A stretch of DNA of 56,757 nt from Kiritimatiellia bacterium (GCA_017540905.1 JAFYAC010000028.1:1-56757), one strand, 5' to 3'. Positions 35,281 to 43,970 are shown, counted from the stretch's first letter. The notes: generated by a model not told the origin, from the letters alone. Translations and numbers: made by a program.

Positions 35281-35513
35281 GCCGTCCCATTCGTCCTACC
35301 CGTCCTACCTGTCCTCCCCGTCCTTTGCTCCTCCTCGCCTCCGCCCTCCTCCTCACCCTCCCCACCGGCTGCGCCCTCTGGCACCGCGGCCCCACCCACA
35401 AAGCCGTCGACGAACTCGAAGCCAAGCAGCACTCCGCCCCCAGGCAGGAAATCTCCACCAAGCGCACCGGCCTCATCCAGCGCACCGAAATCCGCTCCAG
35501 CTCCTACCCGTGA
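35277..35513 (+). CDS. small lipoprotein
   Basis: The 78-residue product has a lipoprotein signal: a basic N-terminal stretch, hydrophobic LLLLASALLLTLPTGC with Cys32 as the probable lipidated residue, and a short mature part of about 46 residues, polar and charged (HKAVDELEAKQHSAPRQE). The lipobox PTGC is slightly off consensus. The first codons after ATG encode repeated Arg-Pro-Thr from a CGTCCTACC tandem word. It is coupled to prfB (ATGA) and to the following lpxL-type gene (GTGA), placing it in an envelope operon downstream of lnt. Function unknown. Confidence 0.7.
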   Translation: MSRPIRPTRPTCPPRPLLLLASALLLTLPTGCALWHRGPTHKAVDELEAKQHSAPRQEISTKRTGLIQRTEIRSSSYP

Positions 35514-36442
35514 TTATCCTCGTCAAACTCCTCGCCTGGCTCGCCTCCCGCAGCCCCCGCCGCGCCGTCCTCCGCTTCGCGCGCGGCATCGCGTGGCTCC
35601 TCTCGCGCGTCATCCGCCTGCGCCGCGGCGTCGTCATGGACGCCCTGAAGAAATCCTTCCCCGACATGCCCCCCCGCGACCGCGCCGCCCTCTACAACGA
35701 AAACTGCGCCCAGCAGATGCTCTCCGCGGCCGAGATGCTGCGCTACGCGGGCGGTTGCCGCGACGAACTCGCCTCGCGCCTGACCGTCGAAGGCCGCGAC
35801 CGCGCCGAAACCGCCAACTCCGCCGGACGCGGCGTCCTCGTCCTCATCGCCCACTACGGCAACTATGCCCTGCTGGCGATGCACGTCCAGCGCCTCTTCG
35901 GCTACCCCCTGTCCATTGTCGTCAAAAAACTCCGCAACGCCAAACTCAACGACCTCTGGTTCGGCCAGCTCGCCAAGGACGGCGTCAACGTCTTCGAGGC
36001 CCAGAACGCCTACCGCGCCTGCGTCAAGGCCTTGCGACGCGGCGAATTCGTCGGTTTCATGCTCGACCAGAACCGGCCCGGCGGCTCCGGCGTCTTCGTC
36101 CCCTTCTTCGGCCGCCCCGCGAGCACCACCCCCGGACTCGCCCTCCTCTCCGCGCAGACCCGCGCCCCCGTCCTCCCCGTCTTCATGCGGCGCAACCCCG
36201 ACGGCACCCACCATCTCCTCGCCCTCCCCCCCATCGACCCGCCGCCCGACCACAAACCCGGCACCCTCCTCGTCTACACCGCCCTCTACACCCGCATCAT
36301 CGAAGACCAGATCCGCCAATACCCCACCCAATGGCTCTGGTGGCACAAACGCTGGCGCGCCCGCCCCCCCGCCGACCGCGAAAACGAAGCCGCCGAAGCC
36401 GCCTCCGCCCTTGCCTCCCTCCAATCCACCCTCCCCCAGTGA
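35510..36442 (+). CDS. LpxL/HtrB-family acyltransferase, atypical active site
   Basis: Members transfer secondary acyl chains to lipid A at the inner membrane. The 310-residue product has an N-terminal hydrophobic segment (VIILVKLLAWLA) and the family fold, with IVVKKLRNAKLNDL, GFMLDQNRPGGSGVFVPFFG and the C-terminal PTQWLWWHKRW. The catalytic HX4(D/E) motif reads H115-YGNY-A120: the histidine is kept but the acidic residue is alanine. It may be inactive or use another base. GTG start overlaps the lipoprotein stop. A second copy with an intact motif lies 176 nt downstream. Confidence 0.85.
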   Translation: MIILVKLLAWLASRSPRRAVLRFARGIAWLLSRVIRLRRGVVMDALKKSFPDMPPRDRAALYNENCAQQMLSAAEMLRYAGGCRDELASRLTVEGRDRAETANSAGRGVLVLIAHYGNYALLAMHVQRLFGYPLSIVVKKLRNAKLNDLWFGQLAKDGVNVFEAQNAYRACVKALRRGEFVGFMLDQNRPGGSGVFVPFFGRPASTTPGLALLSAQTRAPVLPVFMRRNPDGTHHLLALPPIDPPPDHKPGTLLVYTALYTRIIEDQIRQYPTQWLWWHKRWRARPPADRENEAAEAASALASLQSTLPQ

Positions 36443-36465
36443 CCACTCACTCCCCCCAGCCCCCC

Positions 36466-36616
36466 TCGACTGCAATCGACTGCATTCGACTGCATTCGTT
36501 TGCATTCGTTTTCCCCCCTGGGAGGTGCGGCTTCCAGCCGCGCCCATTCCAAACTTTGTGCGCCCGCAGGGCGCCCCGCCAACTTTTCACTTTTCACTTT
36601 TAACTTTTCACTTTCC
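36466..36616. repeat. two word arrays between the lpxL-type genes
   Basis: The first array (36466-36512) has 10-nt words: CGACTGCAAT, CGACTGCATT (twice), CGTTTGCATT. The second (36581-36616) has 7-nt TTTTCAC words and stops 2 nt before the ATG of the next gene. The intervening 70 nt include a CTGGGAGGTGCGGCTTCCAG fold-back. Confidence 0.8.
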
Positions 36617-36617
36617 C

Positions 36618-37583
36618 ATGAGCTTCCGCTCCCGCCGCAAACACTTCCTCCGCCGCCTCCGCGCCCCCTTCGAGACCGGCCTCGTCCGCCTCGGCATGGC
36701 CCTCGTTCCCCGCATTCCCCGCCGCGGAATCCTCGCCCTCGCCCGCTTCCTCGGCACCTGCGCCACCCTGGCCCCCCACCTGCGCCACTTGGCCCTGGCC
36801 AACCTCGACCTCGCCTTCGGCGACACCCTGACCCCCGCCGAAAAACGCCGCATCCACCGCCAATCCCTCCAGCACTTCGCCCTCGTCCTCCTCGACCTCT
36901 TCTGGTTCGCGCGCAACTCCCGCGACCGCATCGCCCGCCACGTCAAGCTGGCCCCCTCCCTCCAGCGCGCCGTCGACTTCACCGGCCCGCTGGTCGGCGT
37001 CACCGGCCACTTCGGCAACTGGGAACTCGTCGGCCGCACCTTCGGCATGACCCCGCGCGGCATCCTGAGCGTCGCCAAACCCCTCAAGAACCCGGCCGTC
37101 GACCGCCTTCTCCGGCAAGCCCGCCAAGACACCGGCCAACGCATCGTCGAACGCGACGGCGCCCTCAAGCACCTCATCCGTTGCCTCCGCTCCAACGGCC
37201 TCGTCGGCCTCCTCCTCGACCAGAACACCAAACCCGAAGAAGGCGGCGTCTTCGTCCCCTGGTTCGGCACCCCGGCGACCATCTCCCCGGCCGCCGCGCG
37301 GCTGGCCGCCGCGACCGGCGCCGACATCGCCTTCGCTCACTTCCTTCCCGACGCCCGCGGCGACTACCTCGGCGAAGCCTCCGGCTGGCTCACCGCCGCC
37401 GAAATCGCCACCATGACCCCCGACGCCATCGACCGCCGCATCGCCCATTTTTATGAAACCGCCATCCGCCGCCGCCCCGAATGCTGGCTCTGGGCCTACA
37501 AACGCTGGCGCTGGATCCCCCCCGACACCCCCCAAACCACCCCCTTCCCCTACTACGCCAAACCCCTCCACCCCCAACCGTGA
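36618..37583 (+). CDS. LpxL/HtrB-family lipid A acyltransferase
   Basis: The 321-residue product is a full-length relative of LpxL/LpxM. It has an N-terminal basic and hydrophobic stretch, the intact catalytic motif H131-FGNW-E136 (TGHFGNWELVGRTF), VAKPLKNPAVDRLL, GLLLDQNTKPEEGGVFVPWF and the terminal WAYKRWRWIPP. It should transfer a secondary acyl group to Kdo-lipid A precursors. Which position it acylates cannot be told. It follows the variant copy and is preceded by tandem TTTTCAC words touching the ATG, with no visible Shine-Dalgarno. Confidence 0.9.
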   Translation: MSFRSRRKHFLRRLRAPFETGLVRLGMALVPRIPRRGILALARFLGTCATLAPHLRHLALANLDLAFGDTLTPAEKRRIHRQSLQHFALVLLDLFWFARNSRDRIARHVKLAPSLQRAVDFTGPLVGVTGHFGNWELVGRTFGMTPRGILSVAKPLKNPAVDRLLRQARQDTGQRIVERDGALKHLIRCLRSNGLVGLLLDQNTKPEEGGVFVPWFGTPATISPAAARLAAATGADIAFAHFLPDARGDYLGEASGWLTAAEIATMTPDAIDRRIAHFYETAIRRRPECWLWAYKRWRWIPPDTPQTTPFPYYAKPLHPQP

Positions 37584-37700
37584 TCCGACTTCTGAAATTT
37601 GAAATTTGAGATTTGAGATTGTCCCCCCCCAACGACCCAACAATCCAACACCCCAACGACCCAACGATCCAACAATCCAACAATCCAACGACTAACCCCG
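37584..37700. repeat. TTTGAAA and CCAACAAT arrays
   Basis: Positions 37586-37620 have GAAATTTGAAATTTGAGATT 7-nt words, complementary to the array at 4149-4232. Positions 37631-37692 have eight CCAACAAT / CCAACGAC 8-nt words. The array ends about 19 nt before the ATG of the MazG-like gene. Confidence 0.85.
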
Positions 37701-37710
37701 GAGCCCCCCC

Positions 37711-38046
37711 ATGCTCGACTTCGCCACCTACCAGTCCCGCGCCCAAACCACCGCCGTCTACCCCGGCCGCGGCGAAGGCAACTACACCTACCCGGCCCTC
37801 GGCCTTGCCGGCGAAACCGGCGAAGTCTGCGAAAAGCTCAAAAAAGCCATCCGCGACGAAGCCGGCGCCATCTCCCCCGAACGCAAGGCCCTGCTCGCCA
37901 AAGAACTCGGCGACGTCCTCTGGTACATCGCGGCCCTCTCCACCGAACTCGGCCTTTCCATGGAAGACATCGCCTCGGCCAACCTCGCCAAACTCGCCGC
38001 CCGCAAAGCCCACAACACCCTCCACGGCGACGGCGACCTCCGCTGA
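37711..38046 (+). CDS. MazG-like nucleotide pyrophosphohydrolase
   Basis: The 111-residue all-alpha protein has the EXXE...EXXD metal-binding pattern: ALGLAGETGEVCEKLKKAIRD provides E and E, and KELGDVLWYIAALSTELG provides E and D. This is the MazG/dUTPase-like NTP-PPase fold, which cleaves (d)NTPs to monophosphates. It is a short single-domain form. Substrate is unknown; housecleaning of non-canonical nucleotides is typical. It is flanked on both sides by tandem word arrays and co-directional with a HAD phosphatase. Confidence 0.88.
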   Translation: MLDFATYQSRAQTTAVYPGRGEGNYTYPALGLAGETGEVCEKLKKAIRDEAGAISPERKALLAKELGDVLWYIAALSTELGLSMEDIASANLAKLAARKAHNTLHGDGDLR

Positions 38047-38055
38047 GTTTTTCCA

Positions 38056-38100
38056 TCATCCACCGACCTTCATCCTTCTTCCTTCATCCTTCTTACTTTC
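38056..38100. repeat. CTTCATCCTTCTT array
   Basis: TTCATCCTTCTTCCTTCATC and continuing CTTCTTAC-type words form two 14-nt units plus remnants. The array ends less than 10 nt before the ATG of the HAD gene at 38109. Confidence 0.75.
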
Positions 38101-38108
38101 TCCCTCCC

Positions 38109-38807
38109 ATGCTCCCCCTCACCCCCGTTCCCCAAGCCCTCCTCTTCGACTTCGACGGCGTCCTCGTCGACTCCGAGCGCCTCCACTGCGTCACCATGTC
38201 CCGCGCCCTCCTCGCGCGTTTCCCACACCTCCCCCCCCTCACCTGGCCCGACTACACCTCCACCTTGATGGGCTTCGACGACCGCGACGCCTTCTCGACC
38301 CTCCTCGACCTCCACCACATCCCCGCCACACCGACCCTTCTCCAAACCCTCATCGACGCCAAAGCCGCCCTGTTCGCGGCCGAAGCCGCCGCCGACCACG
38401 TCCCGGCCCTGCCCGGCGCCGCCGACTGCGTCCGAGCCTTTGCCGAAGCCAACACCCCCTTGGCCCTCTGCTCCGGCGCCCTCCGCAGCGACATCGACCC
38501 CATCCTGTCGAGCCTGGACCTGACCACCGCCTTCCGCGTCCTGGTCACCGCCGAAGACGTCCCCCGCAGCAAACCCGACCCCTCCACCTACCTCCTCGGC
38601 CTCGACCGCCTCCGCGCTTCGGCGAACCTCCCCCTCCCCGCCTCCCAATGCTGGGCCATCGAAGACACCCCCGACGGCATCGCCTCCGCCCGCTCCGCCG
38701 GCCTCAACGTCCTGGCCCTGACCACCCAACTCCCCCCCGCCGCCCTCCTCTCCGCCGGCGCCACCCTCACCGCCCCCGACCTCCGCGCCCTCCACCCGCT
38801 CCCCTGA
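38109..38807 (+). CDS. HAD-superfamily phosphatase (beta-phosphoglucomutase/PGP-like)
   Basis: The 232-residue product has all four HAD motifs: I LLFDFDGVLVDSE (nucleophile Asp), II LALCSGA, III RSKPDPSTYLLGL (Lys), IV WAIEDTPDGIASARSAG. The cap between residues 20 and 90 is the helical C1 type of phosphoglycolate phosphatase and beta-phosphoglucomutase relatives. Substrate is not predictable. The last 41 nt overlap the 3' end of the convergent ATPase gene; both frames look coding, though the overlapping ATPase tail is Gly/Arg-rich. No ribosome site is visible, only the CTTCATC array. Confidence 0.88.
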   Translation: MLPLTPVPQALLFDFDGVLVDSERLHCVTMSRALLARFPHLPPLTWPDYTSTLMGFDDRDAFSTLLDLHHIPATPTLLQTLIDAKAALFAAEAAADHVPALPGAADCVRAFAEANTPLALCSGALRSDIDPILSSLDLTTAFRVLVTAEDVPRSKPDPSTYLLGLDRLRASANLPLPASQCWAIEDTPDGIASARSAGLNVLALTTQLPPAALLSAGATLTAPDLRALHPLP

Positions 38808-40185
38808 CATCTCCACTCCCTACCTTCTCCCAATCGCACCCGACGGCATAGAGCGGCCACGACTCCAGCTCGAATCCGCCCGCTTCCCCCAGGGGAACGT
38901 GCTGCACCCCATGCCGCCCCGCATCGAAACGCACCGCCCGCTCCAGCCGTTTCTCCAGCATCATCTGCCGCAACGCCTTCAGCGACCCCGATGCCCCCGC
39001 CTTGACCTCGACGGGCACCACCTCGGCTCCGGCCTCCACCACGTAATCCACCTCCGCGTTGTTCTTCGCCCCCTCCCGCAGCCAGTAGTGGAGCCGCGGG
39101 AACTCGAAATCGCCTCCCCGGAAAAAGAGATGTTGCCCCACGAACTGCTCCGCGACCGCGCCTTCGTTGACCAGCTCCACGTCATCCATCCCGGCAAGCC
39201 GCGACCACGAAAGTCCGTTCGCGTGGTTCATGAGCCCCACGTCGAGAAACAGCAGCTTCCGCACCTCCGGCCGTTCCTGCGCGCCCAGCGGAATCCCCCC
39301 CGCATCGGAATGCGTGACCGGGCAGACGATCCTCGCCTTCGCGAAAAGATCGAGAATCCCCGCCACCTTCGCCGCCTTGTGTTCCCGCGAATAGCGGACG
39401 TACTTGACCTTCTCGCCGACCCTTGCCGGCACCGTCCGCAGAATCCCCTGCATGAGCGCGAGATCCGTCCCCCCGGCGTACTTGGCGAAATCGTCCACGT
39501 ACGTGTCGAGAATCCGCCTGTGCACCGCCGAAACCTCCACCATGTCGTGCGAGTCGAGCCATGCCTGGGCCGCCTCCGGCATGCCCCCGACGAGCATGAA
39601 CCGCCGCACCAGCTCCATCAGCCGCCCGTGCGCGGTCTCCGAAAGCCCTTCCCGCAGTTTCTCCGCGTCCAGCAACTCCGCGAGATACCCGTCCGCCTCC
39701 GCCACGAATTCCCCGAACGACACCGGCCCCATGAACATGTATTCCACCCGCCCCACCGGCATCGAAAACCCGTGCCGCGCCAGCGCGAACTCCAGCAACG
39801 ACCCCGCCGACACCACCGCCAGCCCCGGCATCTCCTCGCAAAAATACCGCAGCGCGTCGATGGCCTCCGGTATCGCCTGGATTTCGTCGAGGAACAGCAA
39901 CGACCCCGGCCGTCGCACATCCCGCGACAGCCGGTCCGAAATCTCTTGGCAAATCCGCTCCGGGTCCAGCGACCGGAACGCTTTCGTCAAGTCGAGGTTC
40001 CGGTACAGGTTGATTTCGTTGAGCACCAACCCTTCCCTTGCCGCGAACTCCCGCACCAGTGTCGACTTTCCGACCTGCCGCGCCCCGCGGATCACGAGCG
40101 GATGCCGCTTCCGCCCACCGAACCACTTTTTCAAACTCCCTTCCGCCGTCCGTCTCATTCCTGTTGCCCTTTCCTCATTGGCCAA
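38767..40185 (-). CDS. AAA+ ATPase with DUF4143 nuclease-like domain
   Basis: The 472-residue product belongs to the widespread AAA_14/DUF4143 family. It has Walker A GARQVGKST near residue 34, Walker B LLFLDEIQAI, a sensor region (VVSAGSLLEFALA), a winged-helix middle part, and a C-terminal PD-(D/E)XK-like domain with NNAEVDYVVEAG and VPVEVKAGASGS, the Asp and Glu-x-Lys being the nuclease-type residues. Role is unknown; such genes are often accessory and horizontally spread. The start may be the second Met (residue 10). The C-terminal 15 residues overlap the HAD gene. Confidence 0.88.
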   Translation of the reverse strand: MANEERATGMRRTAEGSLKKWFGGRKRHPLVIRGARQVGKSTLVREFAAREGLVLNEINLYRNLDLTKAFRSLDPERICQEISDRLSRDVRRPGSLLFLDEIQAIPEAIDALRYFCEEMPGLAVVSAGSLLEFALARHGFSMPVGRVEYMFMGPVSFGEFVAEADGYLAELLDAEKLREGLSETAHGRLMELVRRFMLVGGMPEAAQAWLDSHDMVEVSAVHRRILDTYVDDFAKYAGGTDLALMQGILRTVPARVGEKVKYVRYSREHKAAKVAGILDLFAKARIVCPVTHSDAGGIPLGAQERPEVRKLLFLDVGLMNHANGLSWSRLAGMDDVELVNEGAVAEQFVGQHLFFRGGDFEFPRLHYWLREGAKNNAEVDYVVEAGAEVVPVEVKAGASGSLKALRQMMLEKRLERAVRFDAGRHGVQHVPLGEAGGFELESWPLYAVGCDWEKVGSGDVRGAGGGRGGRGR

Positions 40186-40457
40186 AACGAAACAGACCCC
40201 TGTTTCGTCCGCAAGAAAGATGAATCTGGGGGCATAAATACCATCCTCCCCTCCCTAAGCACAAGCTCTTTTCCAGCCCCCCGCCACCGCACCTCCATCG
40301 TACTGTTCGACGTACTGGTATGCCTCTTCGAGCGGAATGCGGCTGCGCCTCCCGCAGTCTCCCTTGCCCCCCAGACGGACCGGCCACAGCTTTCACCATG
40401 GCCTCCAAGGAACTTTCCGCTTGCCCATTTCTGCCTTCTGCCGCTAAATGGAATTCC

Positions 40458-41297
40458 ATGAATCCGCAGCCCCGCCAAGGCCCCACGCCCATTCGTTGTC
40501 CCGGCCTCCGTGCTTGGATCGATGAAGCCCATCCCTCCGCAAAAGCCTTGGAAGCCATTTTGCCGGAAATCGCCGTCATCCCGTCCACCTTCACCCCCAT
40601 TCCCACCCGCAGCCGCTCCCGCCGCGTTTGGGAAGGCCGCCTCGACGGCATTCCCTTCCCGGTCGTCGTCAAGCAGGGTTGGGTGGACCCCGGCTATCCC
40701 CTCGACCGCCGCATCGCCCGCCGCGTCAGCCTCGCCTGCCACAACCCCTTCCGGCACGCCCTCGAAAACTCCATCCGCCTCGCCGCCGCCGGCTTCCCCG
40801 CCGCCCGCTCCATCCTCGCCTGGAAGAAATACCGCGGCCCCTTCCCCGTCGAAGAAGGCATCCTCTATCCCAAAGTCGAAGCCTCCGGCTCCCTCCGCCG
40901 CTACCTCCACGACCCCGCCACCGGCAACCCCTTCGACCGCCGCCTCCGCCTCCCTCCCGCCACCCTGGCCGCCCTCGGCCGCTACCTTCGCACCCTGTCC
41001 GAGGCCGGCTTCGTCCACCTCGACCCCACCCCCCAGAACATCCTCCTCCGCCCCGGTGCCGCCGATCCCCCCACCGAAGCCGACTTCATCTTCATCGACG
41101 TCGAAGCCTTCCGCCCGCTCCCCTCCACCTCCCCCGACGCCCCCCGCGCCCGCCGTGCCCGCGCCCGCTCCCTCGCCCCGCTCCTCCCCTACATCCCTTC
41201 CGCCGACCTCCCCCTCTTCGCCGCCCACTACGCCCTCCCCTCCGAATCCCCCTCCTCCTGGCTCCCCCTCCTCCTCCGCCTCCACCGCCACCCCTGA
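40458..41297 (+). CDS. LPS-kinase-like (Kdo/heptose kinase family) protein
   Basis: The 279-residue product has a small kinase-like fold: PFPVVVKQGW with a possible ATP-binding Lys, and the catalytic loop GFVHLDPTPQNILL (HxDxxxxN) followed by FIFIDVEAF, the metal Asp. This matches the RfaP/KdkA-type lipopolysaccharide kinases that phosphorylate inner-core sugars. An earlier in-frame ATG at 40320 would add 46 residues of Cys-rich sequence with no family likeness. Neighbouring glf, glycosyltransferase and lpxL-type genes support a role in envelope polysaccharides. The 272 nt upstream show no gene. Confidence 0.65.
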   Translation: MNPQPRQGPTPIRCPGLRAWIDEAHPSAKALEAILPEIAVIPSTFTPIPTRSRSRRVWEGRLDGIPFPVVVKQGWVDPGYPLDRRIARRVSLACHNPFRHALENSIRLAAAGFPAARSILAWKKYRGPFPVEEGILYPKVEASGSLRRYLHDPATGNPFDRRLRLPPATLAALGRYLRTLSEAGFVHLDPTPQNILLRPGAADPPTEADFIFIDVEAFRPLPSTSPDAPRARRARARSLAPLLPYIPSADLPLFAAHYALPSESPSSWLPLLLRLHRHP

Positions 41298-41380
41298 CCC
41301 GCCATCCTCCCGCCCCTCTCTCTCCACGCCCTTCTTCTCCTCTCCCCACCTCCTCTTCTTCCGCCGTCCTTTTCAATCGC

Positions 41381-41436
41381 GATATCAAGGAAAACATTGT
41401 GCATTCCTTCGATTTCGTACACATCATTCCCCCATG
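41381..41436 (+). promoter_or_regulatory. GAGATTA box module, copy 7 (degenerate)
   Basis: GATATCAAGGAAAAC starts at 41381 and the ATG at 41434 is exactly 53 nt away; TTGTGC occupies the -35 position. The ATG opens a Pro-rich frame without evident coding character. The rest of the gap 41298-41638 has no gene. Confidence 0.5.
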
Positions 41437-41638
41437 CCCCCCCACCCCCCTTTCACCCCAAGAATTCGCTTGCCCCACCCCGACCGGCCCCTGACGTTTC
41501 GCCTCCCTGCCGCCCTCCCCCTACGCCCCGGCACCGCCGATTCCCTTTTGGAACTACATCGACACCGATGCCTTCCGTCACAACGGATTGATTGTGTCGC
41601 CAAAACGCCGCACGCCCGGCATCCGGAGGGCACGGGGG

Positions 41639-42808
41639 TCAGGCGAGGAGGGGGCGCAAGAGCCCGCGCAACCGTGCGGCGGCGACGGTGGAGTCGTATT
41701 CGGCGACGGCGCGGGCGCGGGCTGCGGCGGCGCGGCGGGCGGCTTCGGCGGGGTCGGCCGCGATTTCGCGGAGGGCGGCGGCGACGGCGGCGGGGTCGCC
41801 GGGGGGGACGGTCCAGCCGCAGCCGTCGAGGACGGCGGGGACGTCGCTGACGGCGCTCGCCAGGACGGGTTTCTCCATGGCCATCGCTTCGTAGACTTTG
41901 CAGGGCATCTGGGAGGACGCCATGAGTCCGGTGCCGAGGGGGACGGCGAGGACGTCGGCGAGGGCAAGGTATCTGGGCATGTCGGGATGGGGAATGGCGC
42001 CGGTGCAATGGATGCGGCCGCGGTAGGCGCCGTCGCGGACGAGGGCGTCGGTGCACTCGTTTTTGGGGCCGGCGAGCAGTAGGCGCCAGTTGTCGGATTC
42101 GGGCATGGAGGCGACGGCGGCGGCGAAGGTTTCGAGGCCTTTGTGGGCGCGGGCGACGCCGCCGAAGACGAGAAGGCGGGCGCCGTCGAGTCCGAGGTCG
42201 CGCTTGAGCGCGGAGGAGGCCTCGGGGGGCTGGGGGCGGAAGAAGGTGGTGTCGGCGCCGAGGTCGTAGCGGACGGCACCGAACTTCTTTGCAAGGAAGG
42301 TGGTGGTGCCGAGGACGAGGTCTGCCTGCTTGAGGCTCCGCTCCCAGTACGGGGTCCAGAGGTCGTCGCAGGGATGCATCCAGTCGCGGGCCAGGCGGCG
42401 GAGGCGTTCGCGGGGCGTCCAGGCGGCGGGGGTGGCGCCGTCCCATTCGTCGAGGTAGACGGCGACGCGCGCGCCGCGGCGGCGCTTGGCATAAAGAGCG
42501 GCGGGAAGGGCCGGGGCGAAGGCTTTCATGACGACGAGGAGGTCGCCGGTCGCGGCGTCGGCCAGCTTGCGGACGCCGGCGAAGAAGTCGGGAAAGCGGT
42601 AGATGCGCGGGGCGTCGACGACGGTGAAGGGGAATTCGCGCCGGTACATGGCGTTGGGTTCGCCCCAGAGGCACGGGCCGGCGATTTGGACGTCGCATTC
42701 GGGCTGGAGGTAGCGGGCGAGGCGGACGACGGCGCCGACGCTGTTGGACGCGAGGTTCGAGCAGAGGAAGGTCGCGCGCGGGCGCGAGCTGCCGTCGCCG
42801 GGGGTCAT
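41639..42808 (-). CDS. GT4-type glycosyltransferase
   Basis: The 389-residue product looks like a GT-B, family 4 retaining glycosyltransferase. It has an N-terminal domain with SNLASNSVGAVVRLARYL, the interdomain LVFGGVARAHKGLETFAAA strand/loop, and the nucleotide-sugar region with PKNECTDALV, GAIPHPDMPRYLALADVLAVP and the C-terminal KVYEAMAMEKPVLAS, where Glu of the E-x7-E motif is found. Donor and acceptor are unknown. Its ATG overlaps the glf stop (ATGA), so it may add galactofuranose or another cell-surface sugar; that link is inferred from the operon only. Confidence 0.85.
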   Translation of the reverse strand: MTPGDGSSRPRATFLCSNLASNSVGAVVRLARYLQPECDVQIAGPCLWGEPNAMYRREFPFTVVDAPRIYRFPDFFAGVRKLADAATGDLLVVMKAFAPALPAALYAKRRRGARVAVYLDEWDGATPAAWTPRERLRRLARDWMHPCDDLWTPYWERSLKQADLVLGTTTFLAKKFGAVRYDLGADTTFFRPQPPEASSALKRDLGLDGARLLVFGGVARAHKGLETFAAAVASMPESDNWRLLLAGPKNECTDALVRDGAYRGRIHCTGAIPHPDMPRYLALADVLAVPLGTGLMASSQMPCKVYEAMAMEKPVLASAVSDVPAVLDGCGWTVPPGDPAAVAAALREIAADPAEAARRAAAARARAVAEYDSTVAAARLRGLLRPLLA

Positions 42809-43962
42809 TCGCGGATGCCGCCGGGGGCGCCCGAGGCGAGTTTCTGGTAGTCGGCGAGGGCGACGGCGATGGCTTTGTCCATGTCCCAGTAGGAGTAGCG
42901 GCCGAGGCGTCCGCCGAAGACGGTGCCGGGGCAGGTGGCGGCGGCTTCGGCGCGGTATTTGGCGAGGATGGCCGCGTCTTCGGGGGTGCCGACGGGGTAG
43001 AAGGTGTCGTCGTCCGGGCCGGGCGCGAAGGAGTATTCGCGGTGCACGATCGTCCGCTCGAAGCGGCGCTCGGGCGTGAAGTGGGCGTACTCGTAGACGC
43101 GCGTGCAGGGGACCGAGCCGTCGCATTCGTTGATGACGGAGGTGCCCTGCCAGTCGGGCGTGTCCTTGACTTCCTTCTCCCACCGGACGCTGCGCCAGCC
43201 GAGGCGGCCGTGCTTGTAGCCGAAGAAGCGGTCGATGGGGCCGGTGTAGATCAGCGGGGCGCCGGCGGGGAGGGTGCCGCGGACGTCGAAGTAGTCGGTG
43301 GAGAGGCGCAGCTCGATGTTCGGGTGCGCGAGCATGCGGCGGAACCAGGCGCCGTAGCCGTCGGTCGGGATGCCCTGGCGGCGGGAGGAGTAGTAGTTGG
43401 TGTCGAAGGTCCAGCGGAGGGGCAGGCGCGTGATGATGTAGGCGGGCAGCTCGGTGGCGGGGCGGCCCCAGTGCTTTTCGGTGTACTCCTTGACGAAGGC
43501 GTCGTAGAGGGTGCGGCCGACGAGGGAAAGCGCCTTTTCTTCGAGGTTGCGCGGCTCGGAGATGCCTTCGCGGGCGACTTCCCCCTCCACCCACGCGCGG
43601 GCCTCGGCGGGGCCCATCGAGCGGCCGAGGAGGAGGTTGATCGCGGCCAGGCCGAAGGGGAGCGGATAGATCTTGCCGCGGCGGCGCGCCCAGACGGTGT
43701 GTCGGTAGCCGTTGAAGGTCGTGAAGCGGTTCGCGTACTCCCAGACCGTCTCGTCGGAGGTGTGGAAGATGTGCGGGCCGTACACGTGCTCCTCGACGCC
43801 AGTGTCCGGGTCGGGCCGCGACCAGCTGTTGCCGCCGACGTGGGGCCGCTTGTCCAGCACCAGGACGCGGCGGCCCGCGCTCGCGAACCGCTCCGCCATC
43901 ACCGCACCGTAGAAGCCGGCGCCGACGATCACCACGGGTTGTTCCATCGCATTCGTGTTCAT
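42805..43962 (-). CDS. glf: UDP-galactopyranose mutase
   Basis: Glf converts UDP-galactopyranose to UDP-galactofuranose using reduced FAD. The 385-residue flavoprotein has the Rossmann motif VVIVGAGFYGAVMAERFA, the GGNSW FAD loop, YGPHIFHTSDETVWEY, the substrate-binding WTFDTNYYSSRRQGIPTDG-type region (shown here in part) and the C-terminal FGGRLGRYSYWDMDKAI. These are diagnostic. The gene is followed by an overlapping glycosyltransferase. A TTGACG-17-TACGCT promoter ends 8 nt before the ATG. Galactofuranose in the cell surface is therefore likely. Confidence 0.95.
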   Translation of the reverse strand: MNTNAMEQPVVIVGAGFYGAVMAERFASAGRRVLVLDKRPHVGGNSWSRPDPDTGVEEHVYGPHIFHTSDETVWEYANRFTTFNGYRHTVWARRRGKIYPLPFGLAAINLLLGRSMGPAEARAWVEGEVAREGISEPRNLEEKALSLVGRTLYDAFVKEYTEKHWGRPATELPAYIITRLPLRWTFDTNYYSSRRQGIPTDGYGAWFRRMLAHPNIELRLSTDYFDVRGTLPAGAPLIYTGPIDRFFGYKHGRLGWRSVRWEKEVKDTPDWQGTSVINECDGSVPCTRVYEYAHFTPERRFERTIVHREYSFAPGPDDDTFYPVGTPEDAAILAKYRAEAAATCPGTVFGGRLGRYSYWDMDKAIAVALADYQKLASGAPGGIRE

Positions 43963-43970
43963 GGGGCCAC

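Noticed and set aside
40155..41327. 390-residue minus-strand ORF opposite the LPS-kinase-like gene
   Set aside because: Glu/Gly/Val-rich antisense shadow; the plus-strand frame has the HxDxxxxN and FIDVE kinase motifs.
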